Assembly (NCBI RefSeq): GCF_021134715.1
Contig: NC_060023.1
Span: forward strand, 11,718,001 to 11,782,000
Source of the DNA: Daphnia pulex
Taxonomy: Eukaryota > Arthropoda > Branchiopoda > Diplostraca > Daphniidae
DNA length: 64,000 bases
Reading direction: 5' to 3'
Each line of letters starts with the position of its first letter. The stretch's first letter is position 1. The notes under the pieces were generated by a model that had not been told where the DNA came from, did not search any database, and saw nothing but the letters and a program-made list of their open reading frames with translations. The translations under genes and the position numbers were made by a program. This document shows positions 48,304-59,593 of the stretch, in pieces.

Positions 48304-49637
48304 ATGACTTATCCCCGCACAGTTCGTTATTCTACGCTCGTCCGCTTTATTTTCCCCGTCGCCCTGGTGTCTCTGCTTGTCGTCATCTTCGCCGTCGTTG
48401 TAATAGATTTGGTTTTCACCATGTCACTAGGGCTCAATGGTCGCTGCGAGCCACATCTGCCAGCAACTGATGAACGGATCAAGAAATTGATGCTGTCCAA
48501 CGTGCACGAGTGCCGAGCTGACAAATCAAGGGAAATATCAGAAACTACCAAATTTCTCCGAGAGAAAAATGACAAACTAAACAAGAAAGTTCATGAGCTG
48601 CTGCTGCAACGACGCAAAGAAATGTCCACAGCAGAAAAAAATGCTCTTGAAAATGAGCTGACGGTGAATCGCGAGTTGTTCGATTACCTGGTGGCAAGTT
48701 TGCGCGACACTCCTTATCCCGGAGTGGACAACTACACCCGCTACACCGTGGCTCGATTGGGATTGGCTCCTTTGGTTGGTGCGGAGCCGCTGATTCCCGA
48801 ATTCGGTCCCGTCATCAACGACGTCCTCTCGTTCAAATATCCCATCTCCGTTCCGCCGTGCCAGGATCGAGTCATCACCGGTGGTCGAACTGTTTTCGTC
48901 GCTGTCATATCGACGGCTGAGAATTCCGACAAGCGGAAACTAATTCGACAAAAGTGGAAAAATAAATTAAAAGAAGTGCACGAAGAGGGTCTACTCGTAG
49001 TTGGAGGTTTCGCGTTCGTTTTGGGTCTGACGGAAGATCAGGAAACGCAAAGTAGCATCGAGGAAGAGGCCAAGACTAACGAGGACATCATTCAGATCGA
49101 CATTCCTGATATCGACGAGAATTTGCCTCTGAAAAGAATCGCTGTGCTCAACTGGGTGAACAACCAATGCGGTGAAATTGATTTCGTTGTCAAAGTATCC
49201 GACAACGTTGACGTCAACGTTCTCAATCTAGCCCAATTTGTCCACTCCCACCACCACAACTCCAATAAAAGCGTTTTCGGAGTTGGGAAATACAGCTTGG
49301 GTCGGCCTGATCGAGGTGATAATTTTTTCAGCTTTTCTTTTCTTTCTTTGACGAATTTGGATTAATTGATTTCTCTTCGATTTTGCTTTTAGCGAATTTG
49401 TCAGCGGACGAAAAATGGAAAATGGCTGTCGAGGAGTGGCCGTGGAAACAGTACCCCCCTCACATATTGGGAGACATGATGGTTTTGATAACCGGAAATT
49501 CTATTCGGCCGTTATTAGCTGCTTGTCAGACGACGCCTCTTATGCCGGTGGAAAACGTCTACTTCTATGGGATTTGTACGAAAAAAGCTGGCATTCAAAA
49601 TCACAATTACACAGGTCCGATTCGGCGTCATTTTTAG
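48304..49637 (+). CDS. Divergent beta-1,3-galactosyltransferase-like protein (GT31)
   Basis: Two exons (48,304-49,315 and 49,393-49,637) give 418 residues from the first ATG. A type II membrane anchor (about residues 12-36, VRFIFPVALVSLLVVIFAVV) is followed by a coiled-coil-like stalk rich in Lys and Glu. The catalytic part has GT31 landmarks: AVISTAENSDKRKLIRQKW, FVLGLTEDQETQSSIEEE, NEDIIQIDIPDIDENLPLK, CGEIDFVVKVSDNVDVNV, and in exon 2 YPPHILGDMMVLIT and VENVYFYGICTKKAGI. The DDD metal motif is S-D-N and the EDVY motif is ENVY, so activity or donor use may differ. It should act in the Golgi on galactose- or GlcNAc-type linkages. Confidence 0.82.
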
Positions 49638-52600
49638 TTAACTCATTTTACGATATGTTGATTGAGTTTCATGTTTCGTTGCATGAATTAAATTTACGAT
49701 GTTTTTTGTATCATTAAAACCAGGCCCCTCTTTGATTCAATAATTGATGGGCTCCCAGCACAACCATGCACTCACCATCAACACTAAAATTAATGAAGTT
49801 GACGACCATTGATTTTCATTATAAATAAAAGCTTTACCAAATTTGCCTAATTTTGAGGTAGTTGTCGCATTATCGCATAATTATACATTTAGAATAATAA
49901 TCGCGTTATCGCAAAAGGGTACATGGTAAAATGGTTTTTATCAACTATTTGTTGATTCCAAATGCCCCGGGTTCCTATCTTACTCCATTCACATTTCCGA
50001 TTGTCCCTTCCTCCCACTGTTCCCATGTCTATGTATAATATACAATACATTGTACTAACAAAACTACTAACTAAATCTTACATGTACTAACACTCTGTTG
50101 GAACAGCAACCTAACGATCAGGTAAAAATTGGACAACTAAACTTTCCGACGACACCGATAAGCGGTAATTTGTTTCCTCTTACTCAAGAGAACAGACACA
50201 TATTTGGGCCTTGATGATCAGAGTGAACATCACACGAACATTTTTTCGAAAGAGATCAATTAGATGACCATTGACTATTTGAACGATTAATTTTAATAAG
50301 AACTACACGGCAGTTTAACATCATTATCTTGTCAATTTAAGTCTGTCGAATTTTTTTTTAGCGGCATTTCCCCTTTAGTTACGAGTGACTGCGGTAGTCA
50401 CTTGTGCGAAACTATTCAGGTCACATCAAACGAAAACTGTTGATGTAATAACGCAAAATTCTTTCTCGGATCCTGTGAAAAGATCAGCTTTGTAGAAAGT
50501 TTGAGCTACTTAAAAATGAGGAAGACAAGTGAAGATACAAATGGAAGGGCCTAGCATCTGTCGGTCGATACGCGAAAGAAGACGATCGTATTAAAATCAG
50601 TCAATAAGTAAAATAACTTGACTAAAGTTCACAACGAAGATAGTGTTGCCTAATCTAATTGACCACTAAAGAGTTAAAAGCTTAATAATACAGGTAAGAT
50701 AAAAAAAAGAACGTACTTTGTCACAGTTTAGACTGAATTGCTGCCAAGATTCTTCGTTGAATTCTAGAATTCTGAAAGAGAGTAGCTGTAAAGTTTTCCC
50801 ATGAAGATAGCAAGGGTAACTGACAACTCACCAGCGCTGTTGATTGGATTGATGAAATGACAACTGATGAAAACCGAAAGACAGACTATGGCTCTCTTCT
50901 GGCAGATCTCCTGTTCAACAATTAAAAAAGATGAAAATATCAGTGGTTATCTACTTGTAATAAAAAATCACCGAAACACTTCCTGGAACCTGGCAAATCT
51001 TCAAACGACCATTAAAATAGAAAATATACACAACCGGAAGTTCGCCAACAGGCACTGGGAACACGCTCCAGTCGTCAAAGTAATACCGACCTATCAGGCG
51101 GGATGCAATAAAAAGGCTGAAATTAATTGACAATAACCTGGAGTAAAATTACTATCTGGAAGTCTAAGGTAGAGCTACTTATAGGTGGGATCCAGTGGAT
51201 TTTTTAAAAATCAAAGCACAAGGGGTATCTACAATCTGCAATCTTGGAAAAGGTTTGATACAGTTGATGTTGAAAAAAAATTTTAAATGCTGAAAATATT
51301 ACCTTAGTTCCTAGGTACACGATTTGATTATAATGCAACATTGCTACAACTGCAAACACATTTTCACGAATCCGTGGATGAGAGTACTGTATAACGACAA
51401 ATTTATCCTGTCAGATATTTTAAAGTTTCGCTGTAACAATTGTAAAATAAAAGTTAAATTATCATTAGTCTCATTAACACGTTCCTCTATAGATCCGACC
51501 CAAAAGCTTATTTTTATCCAAATTAGGTTAGTTCACCAACACTCACTGTTCCCACAACCAGAGAATTGAATTTAAACTTCGGCCATCGAAGAGTTGAAGC
51601 ATACCTGTGCCATCGCTATGGTGATATGCAGCATTTTATCGTGCTAAAACAGATAAAGATTAATAAATTTTCCATCCATTTCCACCTTAAAAACACTATA
51701 TTTCAATAACTGATCAGTTATTTGTTTGTAGATCCAACAACGAGCTGAGAAGAGAAATTTCATTCATCAATACAGAAAATTTAAGTTTTTTTTTTTTTTT
51801 AATGAAAACATGCACACAATGAAAAGATAGCCTTACCCAGTACAATGTGGCTCGTGTTACAGAAGTGTGTTGGCTTGGGTAAGCCGAGTCAAAAGATTTG
51901 AAGTCATCAAACTCCACTTTTCTGTCCGGCGAACCCTTGGCTGCTTGCTGACGATCCCAACAGTCACAGGCACCAACGTCGTATATTTCCAGTGGCCATA
52001 ATTTGTCTTCAAAAGTGATATATTTAGGCTTGATGTGGATAGATTATCAGCATTGATACACATGTAGATTTCAGGCAAATATTTTGTGTACCTTCGGCAG
52101 TCGTTTAGGTTGGGGTGTGGCAGACACTCTGAATGCAGTTCACTTGTTCTTCAGGCTTCACTGCTGGATTCTGTAAGCAGTTCCTGAGTTCCTGTAAAGA
52201 TGAAGAAAAAAGAGCCTGAACTTGCTGTTTTATTTGAGGTAAACAATGGTGATGAGCTCTAGAAATATTCACAGAATTAAATTTCCTTGTATCACAAAAT
52301 CATTTCACATGCAGAGATTGAAATCTAATGCAAACCACAATTTAGGCCTAGCGACTTGTTCTGATGAGGGTATCCGGTTTAACGCCAACATATTGTACCA
52401 TCCAACTACATGAGGCTGAAACACGAAATTCCCATTGCCAGACCAGATAAATTTTAACAACGCTTGTGAGCACTGTGACTATTACATTTCCATCAGCTTC
52501 CATTCATGAATCCCTAAATAACGAAGACCTTGTGAAAATGTTAAATTTGAAAAATACCAAAAAATAGCTTTACAGGGAATTATCATGTACACTTTTTTGT

Positions 52601-53587
52601 AAACTTTTGGGGTAATGCTAATGCTCTTGTCCAAATTAATTTTACGAAGTTGTTAAGCAACACAAATAATAAATTAGCAGCCTTAAATTCTAACAGTTTA
52701 ATAACTTTAATCTGGTTTGAATAACACAAATATTTATACATACCGCTGAGTTGTTCTGATAGTTCTTCCATGTTTCATGATAAACCATTTTAACATCTAA
52801 TAAATCTAACCATAAAATAAAATCTGCCTCAGTGATGGAAAAGAGGTAAATGCTACCATTAAATGCACTCAATTCTTTTATCGATGTAATCTGTGATTTT
52901 GGCGTACGTCATTGCTGTATTTCTGGGCTTTTCACTTTCAACCACGTGTAAGAAGGGAACTCGTTGATTAGAAAAAAGAAAAACAAGAGTAGTTTCGGAA
53001 ATTCACTGCGTTTAAATAATTCATTTGATGAAACTATCTATTATTTTGAATCCAACAAAGCTACAAACGCTTCAACCATACATGGTTCGTGAATTTTGAC
53101 TTTAAAATTTCAGTTTCACGCTATTACTATCTGTTGCCTCCCAAGTCGTAACTTTCAGTTTCACTTTTCACTTTCAGACTTTGAATCTGCAGACGAACTT
53201 TACGTAAATGGAAAGCGTTGTTGCCGGTTTGGACAAATGTGGCCTGACGTGAACTGGGATGCGGTGCTGCCATCTGCCAATGTCGAAAAAAGATTTACGT
53301 AGTATAAAATATAAAATAAGATAGCCTTAGCCTTAGCCCATTACGCATTACCTTAGTCCATAAAATAAAACATTAGTTTAACTCAATCTCATAAAAGAAA
53401 TTCGAAATGATTACATAATTCAATTTTATGCAACGAAGTTATTTTACACTTTGCCGTTGAGTGTAGGTCCAGAATTTCGAAAAATATTACTTCAGACGCA
53501 ATGTTGAACACTTCCCCCAGACATTTTCGCTCATTCTCTTATTAACAAAATTCTTGTGTGATTTTAATTCAAAGGACGAGAAATAAT
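49638..53587. repeat. Segmental duplication, unit 2 flank
   Basis: 49,900-51,125 is a diverged direct copy of the palindrome's right outer arm (about 40,730-42,010), e.g. CAAATGGAAGGGCCTAGCAT near 50,538. From about 51,126 the match continues to 42,026-45,904. No gene is supported. The region is the second unit of a tandem duplication that ends with the galactosyltransferase gene. Confidence 0.75.
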
Positions 53588-54796
53588 TTAGTCCAGATCA
53601 TCTTCCGTTAGATTCACGACAACGTGAGTGTACAGAGGTTTCAATTGTGTGTCTTTGGGACGGTATTTCAGATTAATAAGGCCATCTGATTCGAAACGAA
53701 GGTAACCATCATCAAAAAGCTTCTGTCGATTTGGATTGACATCAACCGATGGATCGTGATAGAGTGTTCTGTATCGCAAATGCTCGACCGGAATATTCGG
53801 CCGGGCGACGCTCATGTTGAGTCGCCGGATACGTCGATAAAAGTCGTCATCTTCCAATCCCAGTCCCCAAAAGGCGTTCGAGTAACCGTTGGCACGGACG
53901 AAATCGACCGCCGAAATAGCAATGACTCCACCCCCGAAAAGGAACATTAACGACACCGGTCTGTTGGGATAAAATAGGAACATCAAACATTAAGTTTAAC
54001 AACAGATTTAATTCTAAAGTGATTACTTGTATTCGTGAATGTCGATAACGAAAGACATGTGACGTGGTCTGCCGACTTCCGGACACGAATAAATATTGCG
54101 GTCATCTTCCGGCAAGATATCCACATCGTGAAAGATGAAACATTGGAACGTGTCAGAACGCTGGGCCTCAACGAAACCGACATTTAACAGCATGCCGCGG
54201 TTAAAAGGTAATCCATCTGTTGGTAATTGTGCATCAATTGATTACAATTATGACATAATGAATTGATTACCAACAGGTACCAGTCTGCTCGACGACGAAA
54301 ATGGTGTAGTCCAGTTGCTGTCGCTGAAGGAACGGATGCATGTAGTGCAGGAAAACTGTCAAATGTTGACTGCGATTCCGGAAGGGCAGGATAATAGCCA
54401 CTTTGTTCCGAGATTGGCAGTCCTTCGGTCTGTATGATCCGCCTTCAATCAATCCAGCACTCTTCATCTTGTTATGGAAGGCGTCCTGTTGAGAGTCTTC
54501 CAGCAGTTCCGGAATAATGAAAGACAAATCCATCCAGCCGACTATAACGGATACAATCAAATTAACCGTTCCGTTGAATCGTTTTAAGATGAGATTATAC
54601 CTGAGAGTGGTGAAACGATTGGACAGAGTGTTGAAAAATTATTGTTGCGGCCGGGATCGCTGGCGGATAACTCGCTGGATGTGGGAAGATGATTTATCAG
54701 CAGAATCAACCAAAACGTGAACAAAATAGCCACGATGACTACGGTTGTTCTTGCTGTAGAGACGACCGACATCCTCCGCTTCATATCACTGCCCAT
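53588..54796 (-). CDS. Beta-1,4-galactosyltransferase family protein (GT7)
   Basis: Four minus-strand exons (54,601-54,796, 54,281-54,541, 54,027-54,216, 53,588-53,960) give 339 residues, all phases consistent. Residues 1-35 are a short basic head and a membrane anchor (TTVVIVAILFTFWLILLI). Family landmarks follow: VAIILPFRNRSQHLTVFL, FVVEQ, FNRGMLLNVGFVEA, the metal-binding FHDVDILPEDDRNIY, and FGGGVIAISAVDF. The usual WGWGGEDDD is WGLGLEDDD here, losing the Trp that packs near donor and acceptor, so sugar specificity may be changed. Golgi type II enzyme adding Gal or GalNAc to GlcNAc is the family role. The paralogue at 45.9 kb is broken, so this is the only intact copy. Confidence 0.9.
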
Positions 54797-54947
54797 ATTC
54801 CCTCACTGCCATGTCCTAAATGAATGGGAAAATAACAATATCAGCGATTTGAAATTCAATGGATGAAACAACGCGTTTGTATTGACAGTAAAAATCGATT
54901 ACAACAAATATTCAATTGAAATCTATAAAATAGAGCTATGCAGGTTT

Positions 54948-55934
54948 TCACTCTGGTTGATTGCTGGTTAATAATTTGCCATTAAACCAAGCGATTTCGT
55001 AAGCGAAAGGAGCGTCGTCACCCAACAACCCGGTGGCTTTTCCCACACCGACCGACCAAGGATTCCTTTTGGAATCGAAACGGACTAGTCCGTAATTTTC
55101 AAGCGATTGGAGGATGCCGGCCAGCTTGCGATATTCGTCCAGCGAGAAATTTCGATCCTCATTTTCGTCGTCACTTCCGTTGGGCAGATGGATTTCGACG
55201 CTCAATTGCTTCACCTTGTCCATCATTCCGGATTCAACGATCTGAGGTAAGACCCGCCATTCGGCCGTCTCGACGTCAATTTTCAGATAATCAATGATTC
55301 CGTCGTTGTCATCGCCATGGCCGGAATTCAGCATCTTGTAAATGGATTCCAGTGTCCGCGATTTGACGCCCGGCCGGCCGTTCCAGACTTCACTGTCCTC
55401 GCTGTCCAAAGCGATCCGATAGAAATGGATCCACTCGGAACGGTGGTGATCGGAAATATTCATGGAAGGATCGAAGGCGTACACTTGGCATCCATATTTC
55501 TCCATCGTCTCGTCGAAACTCCACTCGTTGTTGATGCCAAACGAGTAGACGACGCATCCGCCCAGAGATGGAGCGAGATGGGGCCTGTCCAGACAAACGG
55601 CCTTCTGTCCGTCAATCGCTGGAACGCTGTCGACGGAAATCATAACTCCGCCAAAATCCTGAACTAAATTGCAAGCACCGGAATTGGACCAAGACAAATA
55701 GTCGGTGAGTTGCTCTCCGGTGAGCGTGTCCATGTTGACTTGTGTCCAATCGACAAACGGGTAAGCCGTCGATAAAAACAAACTGTCACCGTCGCCGATG
55801 ACGTCATTAGTCCTGTCACTTTCATCAGGATCAACCAGTAGGACACTGTAAAAGATCAAATAGGCAAGAGAAACGGCGGTGGACGTCGTCAACAGCGCCA
55901 GCGTCTTCTTTTTACGGCGCACGAGTGGCAACAT
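54948..55934 (-). CDS. METTL24-like methyltransferase-domain protein
   Basis: Single open frame of 328 residues. A membrane helix near residues 12-32 (LALLTTSTAVSLAYLIFYSV) makes it a type II protein. The methyltransferase part has C-N-L-V-Q-D-F-G-G, DGQKAVCLDRPHLAPSLGGC, VYSFGINNEWSFDETMEKYG and CQVYAFDPSM (SAM-binding-like region), then YLKIDVETAEWRVLPQIVES. This order is typical of METTL24-like proteins, which carry a Methyltransf_22-type fold. Substrate is unknown; in this cluster a secretory-pathway sugar or glycolipid is plausible. The gene is 152 bp upstream of the galactosyltransferase on the same strand. Confidence 0.82.
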   Translation of the reverse strand: MLPLVRRKKKTLALLTTSTAVSLAYLIFYSVLLVDPDESDRTNDVIGDGDSLFLSTAYPFVDWTQVNMDTLTGEQLTDYLSWSNSGACNLVQDFGGVMISVDSVPAIDGQKAVCLDRPHLAPSLGGCVVYSFGINNEWSFDETMEKYGCQVYAFDPSMNISDHHRSEWIHFYRIALDSEDSEVWNGRPGVKSRTLESIYKMLNSGHGDDNDGIIDYLKIDVETAEWRVLPQIVESGMMDKVKQLSVEIHLPNGSDDENEDRNFSLDEYRKLAGILQSLENYGLVRFDSKRNPWSVGVGKATGLLGDDAPFAYEIAWFNGKLLTSNQPE

Positions 55935-58333
55935 TCGCCTTTTTCAACCCACACGGTCAGCACGGAAATAAATATGATTAGTGTCAGTGCATCACGACTA
56001 TAAGGTTATCACTAATTTTGGCCAATTTCAATTAGACGACATTGATTGTTATTTTGGTGTTAATACTTGGACATTTTTCTTACCCGAATGTTGGCTATTC
56101 GCAGGCCTTTTGGTATCGATAGACAACTTCAAGTAACTATCGGATAAAAACGGAATATCAGTTGCAACTAACAAAAATGTGACGTAAAAATAAATTTGTG
56201 AGCGAAAGAATTTTAGCCTTCAGGTTGGGAAGGGAGGAGTTTAGAAAATACTTTCTTAGGGTATTTCCTTGCAGCCAGATGAATTGGGAGGGAACACTGT
56301 GATGGGTTTATAATGATGATCTCTTTTTAATTTTTACGCCGGAAGGAGGAATCGAATGGAAGATGCGGAATTTGGGGGTGTCGATGTCCGAAGAGACGGA
56401 TGACCGTAACACATCAATCATTGTGACTGATTGCAATTGTATCGTGTATAGTATTTCCTATTTCATTAATAATTATGCTTGAGTTATTTGAGCTACCCAA
56501 TGATTTCAAGAGGCTACCAGCATCATCTTTCATCGTTATATTCAGATTATTTTTATATCTACCCCACGGGCCACTGAACGAGGAGGTGCCGGTGTGGCGG
56601 CAAGTCTTTCTTGGTCAAAAAATTGTCTAGTTGCACTTTGCATCAAGTGCTAAATAAAATTCAAATATTTCCGAATGTGATGGACTTTACCCACAGAAAA
56701 AGTTGTGACGTACAAAACCAGGTCTGATTTGCAGTCGTTTGACAAATGAGATTTTTAAATGAACCCTTACTGAGAAAAAGCAAACAAAACGGAGAGAAAA
56801 AAGTTCTAGTCAACCGCCTAGCTCAGAGGAATAAACATACCCCGTGACTACGTTACGATTTATAATCAACGCCAGCACCGAAAATTGTCAAAAAGGAAGA
56901 TTAAGGATAAATTTTTTCCTACCTTTATGCATGAAAAATACAGCCAGACAAGAGATCCTTTAAAACTCGATTGACGATGCATTCGACTGCATTTCCAATG
57001 CAATGGGATGCTATTTATCTAAAAAGAAATAGAAAATGGGTTACGAAAAAATATTGAGAAACAACAAGTCATGAAAAGTTGAAAATGAGACACTGGGTAA
57101 ACCCTAATTGTTATAATAAATGGGAGAATAAAAGGATTACATGTAGGCCTAACCCTGGCATTAAAATATTTAGTAGGGCATCACAGAAAAGTAAAGGAAA
57201 TCATTACCCGAGCAATGATCGTTGCTGATGACAGATTATTAACACCTGAACAATAAGAAAAGCTTGCAAATTGTTTGGCTATGATGGCTGGTTCTGGCCT
57301 CAAATCTGTAAAAAAGAAAAAAAAGGTTACATTTAGTGCAAACAAACTGCTGTGCCTCTATTATTAGAGCAATCACATTATGATAAAATGCTAACTAGTC
57401 AGGAACTGACATTTCACAAATTTGGACCAGGTTTGATTCTTCTGTAGCTACCACAGTCATTCTATTTTTATTCTTATTTTTATAATCCCGATAAATAGCA
57501 TGGAGCAGAGAGTGGAGTATGACGGTTATCAAAAACGGAAAAACCTTGGCTGACTTTTTCGACATTTTCAACTAAAAAGAGAGCAGAGCAGACGACACTT
57601 GTCAAATTTTCTTCTTAACTGGAATGATATATATTCATCGTTATATTATTATTCAGATTATTAGGGCCTATTTTTATATCCATCCCATCACGGGCCACCG
57701 AATAACTTTCATTGACATGATCTGAGTGATAATTATAGAGGGTTAAGGTTATTCAACATAGCCTTGAAGTACCTACATGGGTTTAATTGACTTCAACACA
57801 TACCGTAGATAAAACGAGAAACAGTAATTATAGCGTGGATCGGTGTGGATTTCTTATGTGCACTTGACCAAGATTGGGGTGTTTATAACCTTCGGCTTGA
57901 ATGTCTGATGTATATAGTGCCAGAAGGTTGAGCTATAGACTTGGAAGAAATCTTCTGATTTTCGAACTAGACCACATTAGTAGCTATCCACTTTTGAGAT
58001 TTAATCGAATCAAAAGAAATGTGATGACAAGTTAATAACTCGACTCCGACGGGGGATTCAACAATGTGTCCTCAGAGCAAGTCGTACTACATGCTGTACA
58101 TATTCAAAATCCCTCAGACCCTGCAGACTCACATTGGTGTTAATCTTTATATTTAATCGCGACAAACGCAGTATGCTAGGCTAAACAACTTCATCTTTTA
58201 GTTCTTTTAATATTTGAATATCAAGTGATTTAATATCATACACTGGGAACAGCACACAGCAGTTTCATGCAATCACAATTATGTTATTATTATTTAATTT
58301 AATTTAGATAACATGATTTTGAAAGAGTGTTGG
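55935..58333. other. Intergenic stretch with exon-like module copy II
   Basis: Other than the module at 56,620-57,560 and AT-rich sequence, I see no gene. The left part is the 5' flank of the METTL24-like gene. Confidence 0.5.
56620..57560 (-). repeat. Dispersed exon-like module, copy II
   Basis: Same orientation as copy III and opposite to copy I. On the minus strand an acceptor (TTTTTACAG, exon from 57,305) and donor (AAAG/GTAGG, exon end 56,923) bracket 383 bp, shorter than in the other copies because of internal deletion. Shared words include CCAGCCATCATA and CATAAAGGTAGGA. Confidence 0.6.
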
Positions 58334-59593
58334 TCAACTAATTCGTTTGTTGACAAAGACCAGGTCATAGTATCCCTGTCCCATTATCAATCCGGCACTG
58401 TTGAATCCGTTAGCCCTCATGTGACTGGTGACTTGGTTGACTACTTGCTCATTGCGTGACGTTATCTCCACTGTCAGCGTCTGATGATGGGGGAAAATTA
58501 TAGACGAATCAAAATAATAAACAGCTGAGAAAACCATATAAGGTCTCACCTTAATGTCGACAAGATGCCAGGGCACATGAGAAAGAATTCGACTCTCGGC
58601 GCCTTCGACGTCGAGGCTGAAGTAGTCGACGCGGGTCCGTCCCACGGCCAGTAGAATCGAATACAAGGGGAAACACTGGACTACAATCAGCCGGATGCCC
58701 TCCTTAATAATTCTTTCCGCTGAATTATTCGCCTGCTGTTGGTCATCATCGTGCCCAAAAATCTTTCCCGCCTCGTAATTCGATTCAAATGAAACCTATA
58801 AATATACCAACATCGAAGTGTGATATATATGGTGTTCGATAATGATTGCCACAATTTAGAGTTGCTCAAGGTACTTGGGTTGGGTGCGGTTCGGTAGCGA
58901 GGCAAACGGGTAGAGCCCAAGAGTGTCGCTGTTTGGCTAATAGTTTGTCGAACGATTTCCGATCCGGTTCGATGAGGATGCCCTTCCACTGCAAGTGCCG
59001 TTCCATGTACAACGTGTTGGATCCGTGTTCGCCATCAAACGCCCCGCATTCAACGAAAAAGCCTCCAGTCTTTCTCAAATAGGACGAATTGTAGGCTATC
59101 ATCAAATTGAAACAATTGCGAAAATTCTGATAATATAGCTCACCTGGTTGTGGAGGTGAGTTAGCGCAACTTTGGATTGGGCGGCCGACGGGTCAGCCAC
59201 TTCTGGGTGAGACAAATTGAGCGGAACGTTGGGTGGTGAAGGCCGGTAAAGATACTGACTCCGGATAAGTTCGATGACGCAAGGATGATCCTGCTGCAAT
59301 CGATTGGCGTTGGCGTAATCTGTCAGTCACCAACATTATTGCAAAATGAGTCACTCGAGACCGAACTCATCTATAAAAGCAAAACAGTCAAATATACCGA
59401 TAGTGCATTCAGGACCGGGTGGTGACACGGATGTCACCCACTCTTTCCCGTACTTTTCGTTCATTAAATTCAAAAGCAATTGATGATTTTTGAAATGGCG
59501 AAGCGAAAACAAGGGTATAAGTAATAAAAGGAGGATAGCGATCACCCTTTGCTGTAACTTTTTTAATCGTCGCCAAGTTTTCAGCAACGCCAT
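58334..59593 (-). CDS. Star-like FkbM-domain membrane protein
   Basis: Five minus-strand exons (59,398-59,593, 59,144-59,319, 58,875-59,069, 58,550-58,795, 58,334-58,480) give 319 residues in phase. A membrane anchor near residues 16-34 (RVIAILLLLLIPLFSL) precedes the linker and an FkbM-type methyltransferase fold: TGGFFVECGAFDGEHGSNTL, WKGILIEPDRKSFDKLL, VDYFSLDVEGAESRIL and LTVEITSR. These match Star-like proteins of arthropods. Drosophila Star helps export of the EGF ligand Spitz; most Star-like paralogues have no known function and some keep a SAM-binding pattern (E-C-G-A-x-D-G). Secretory-pathway location is inferred. Confidence 0.85.

Noticed and set aside
59127-59143. A 17-nt intron in the Star-like gene
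   Set aside because: GT..AG bounds and phase fit, but a 74-bp intron ending at TTGAGAAAG (exon from 59,069) is also in phase, has normal size and gives the family-typical join into TGGFFVECGA.
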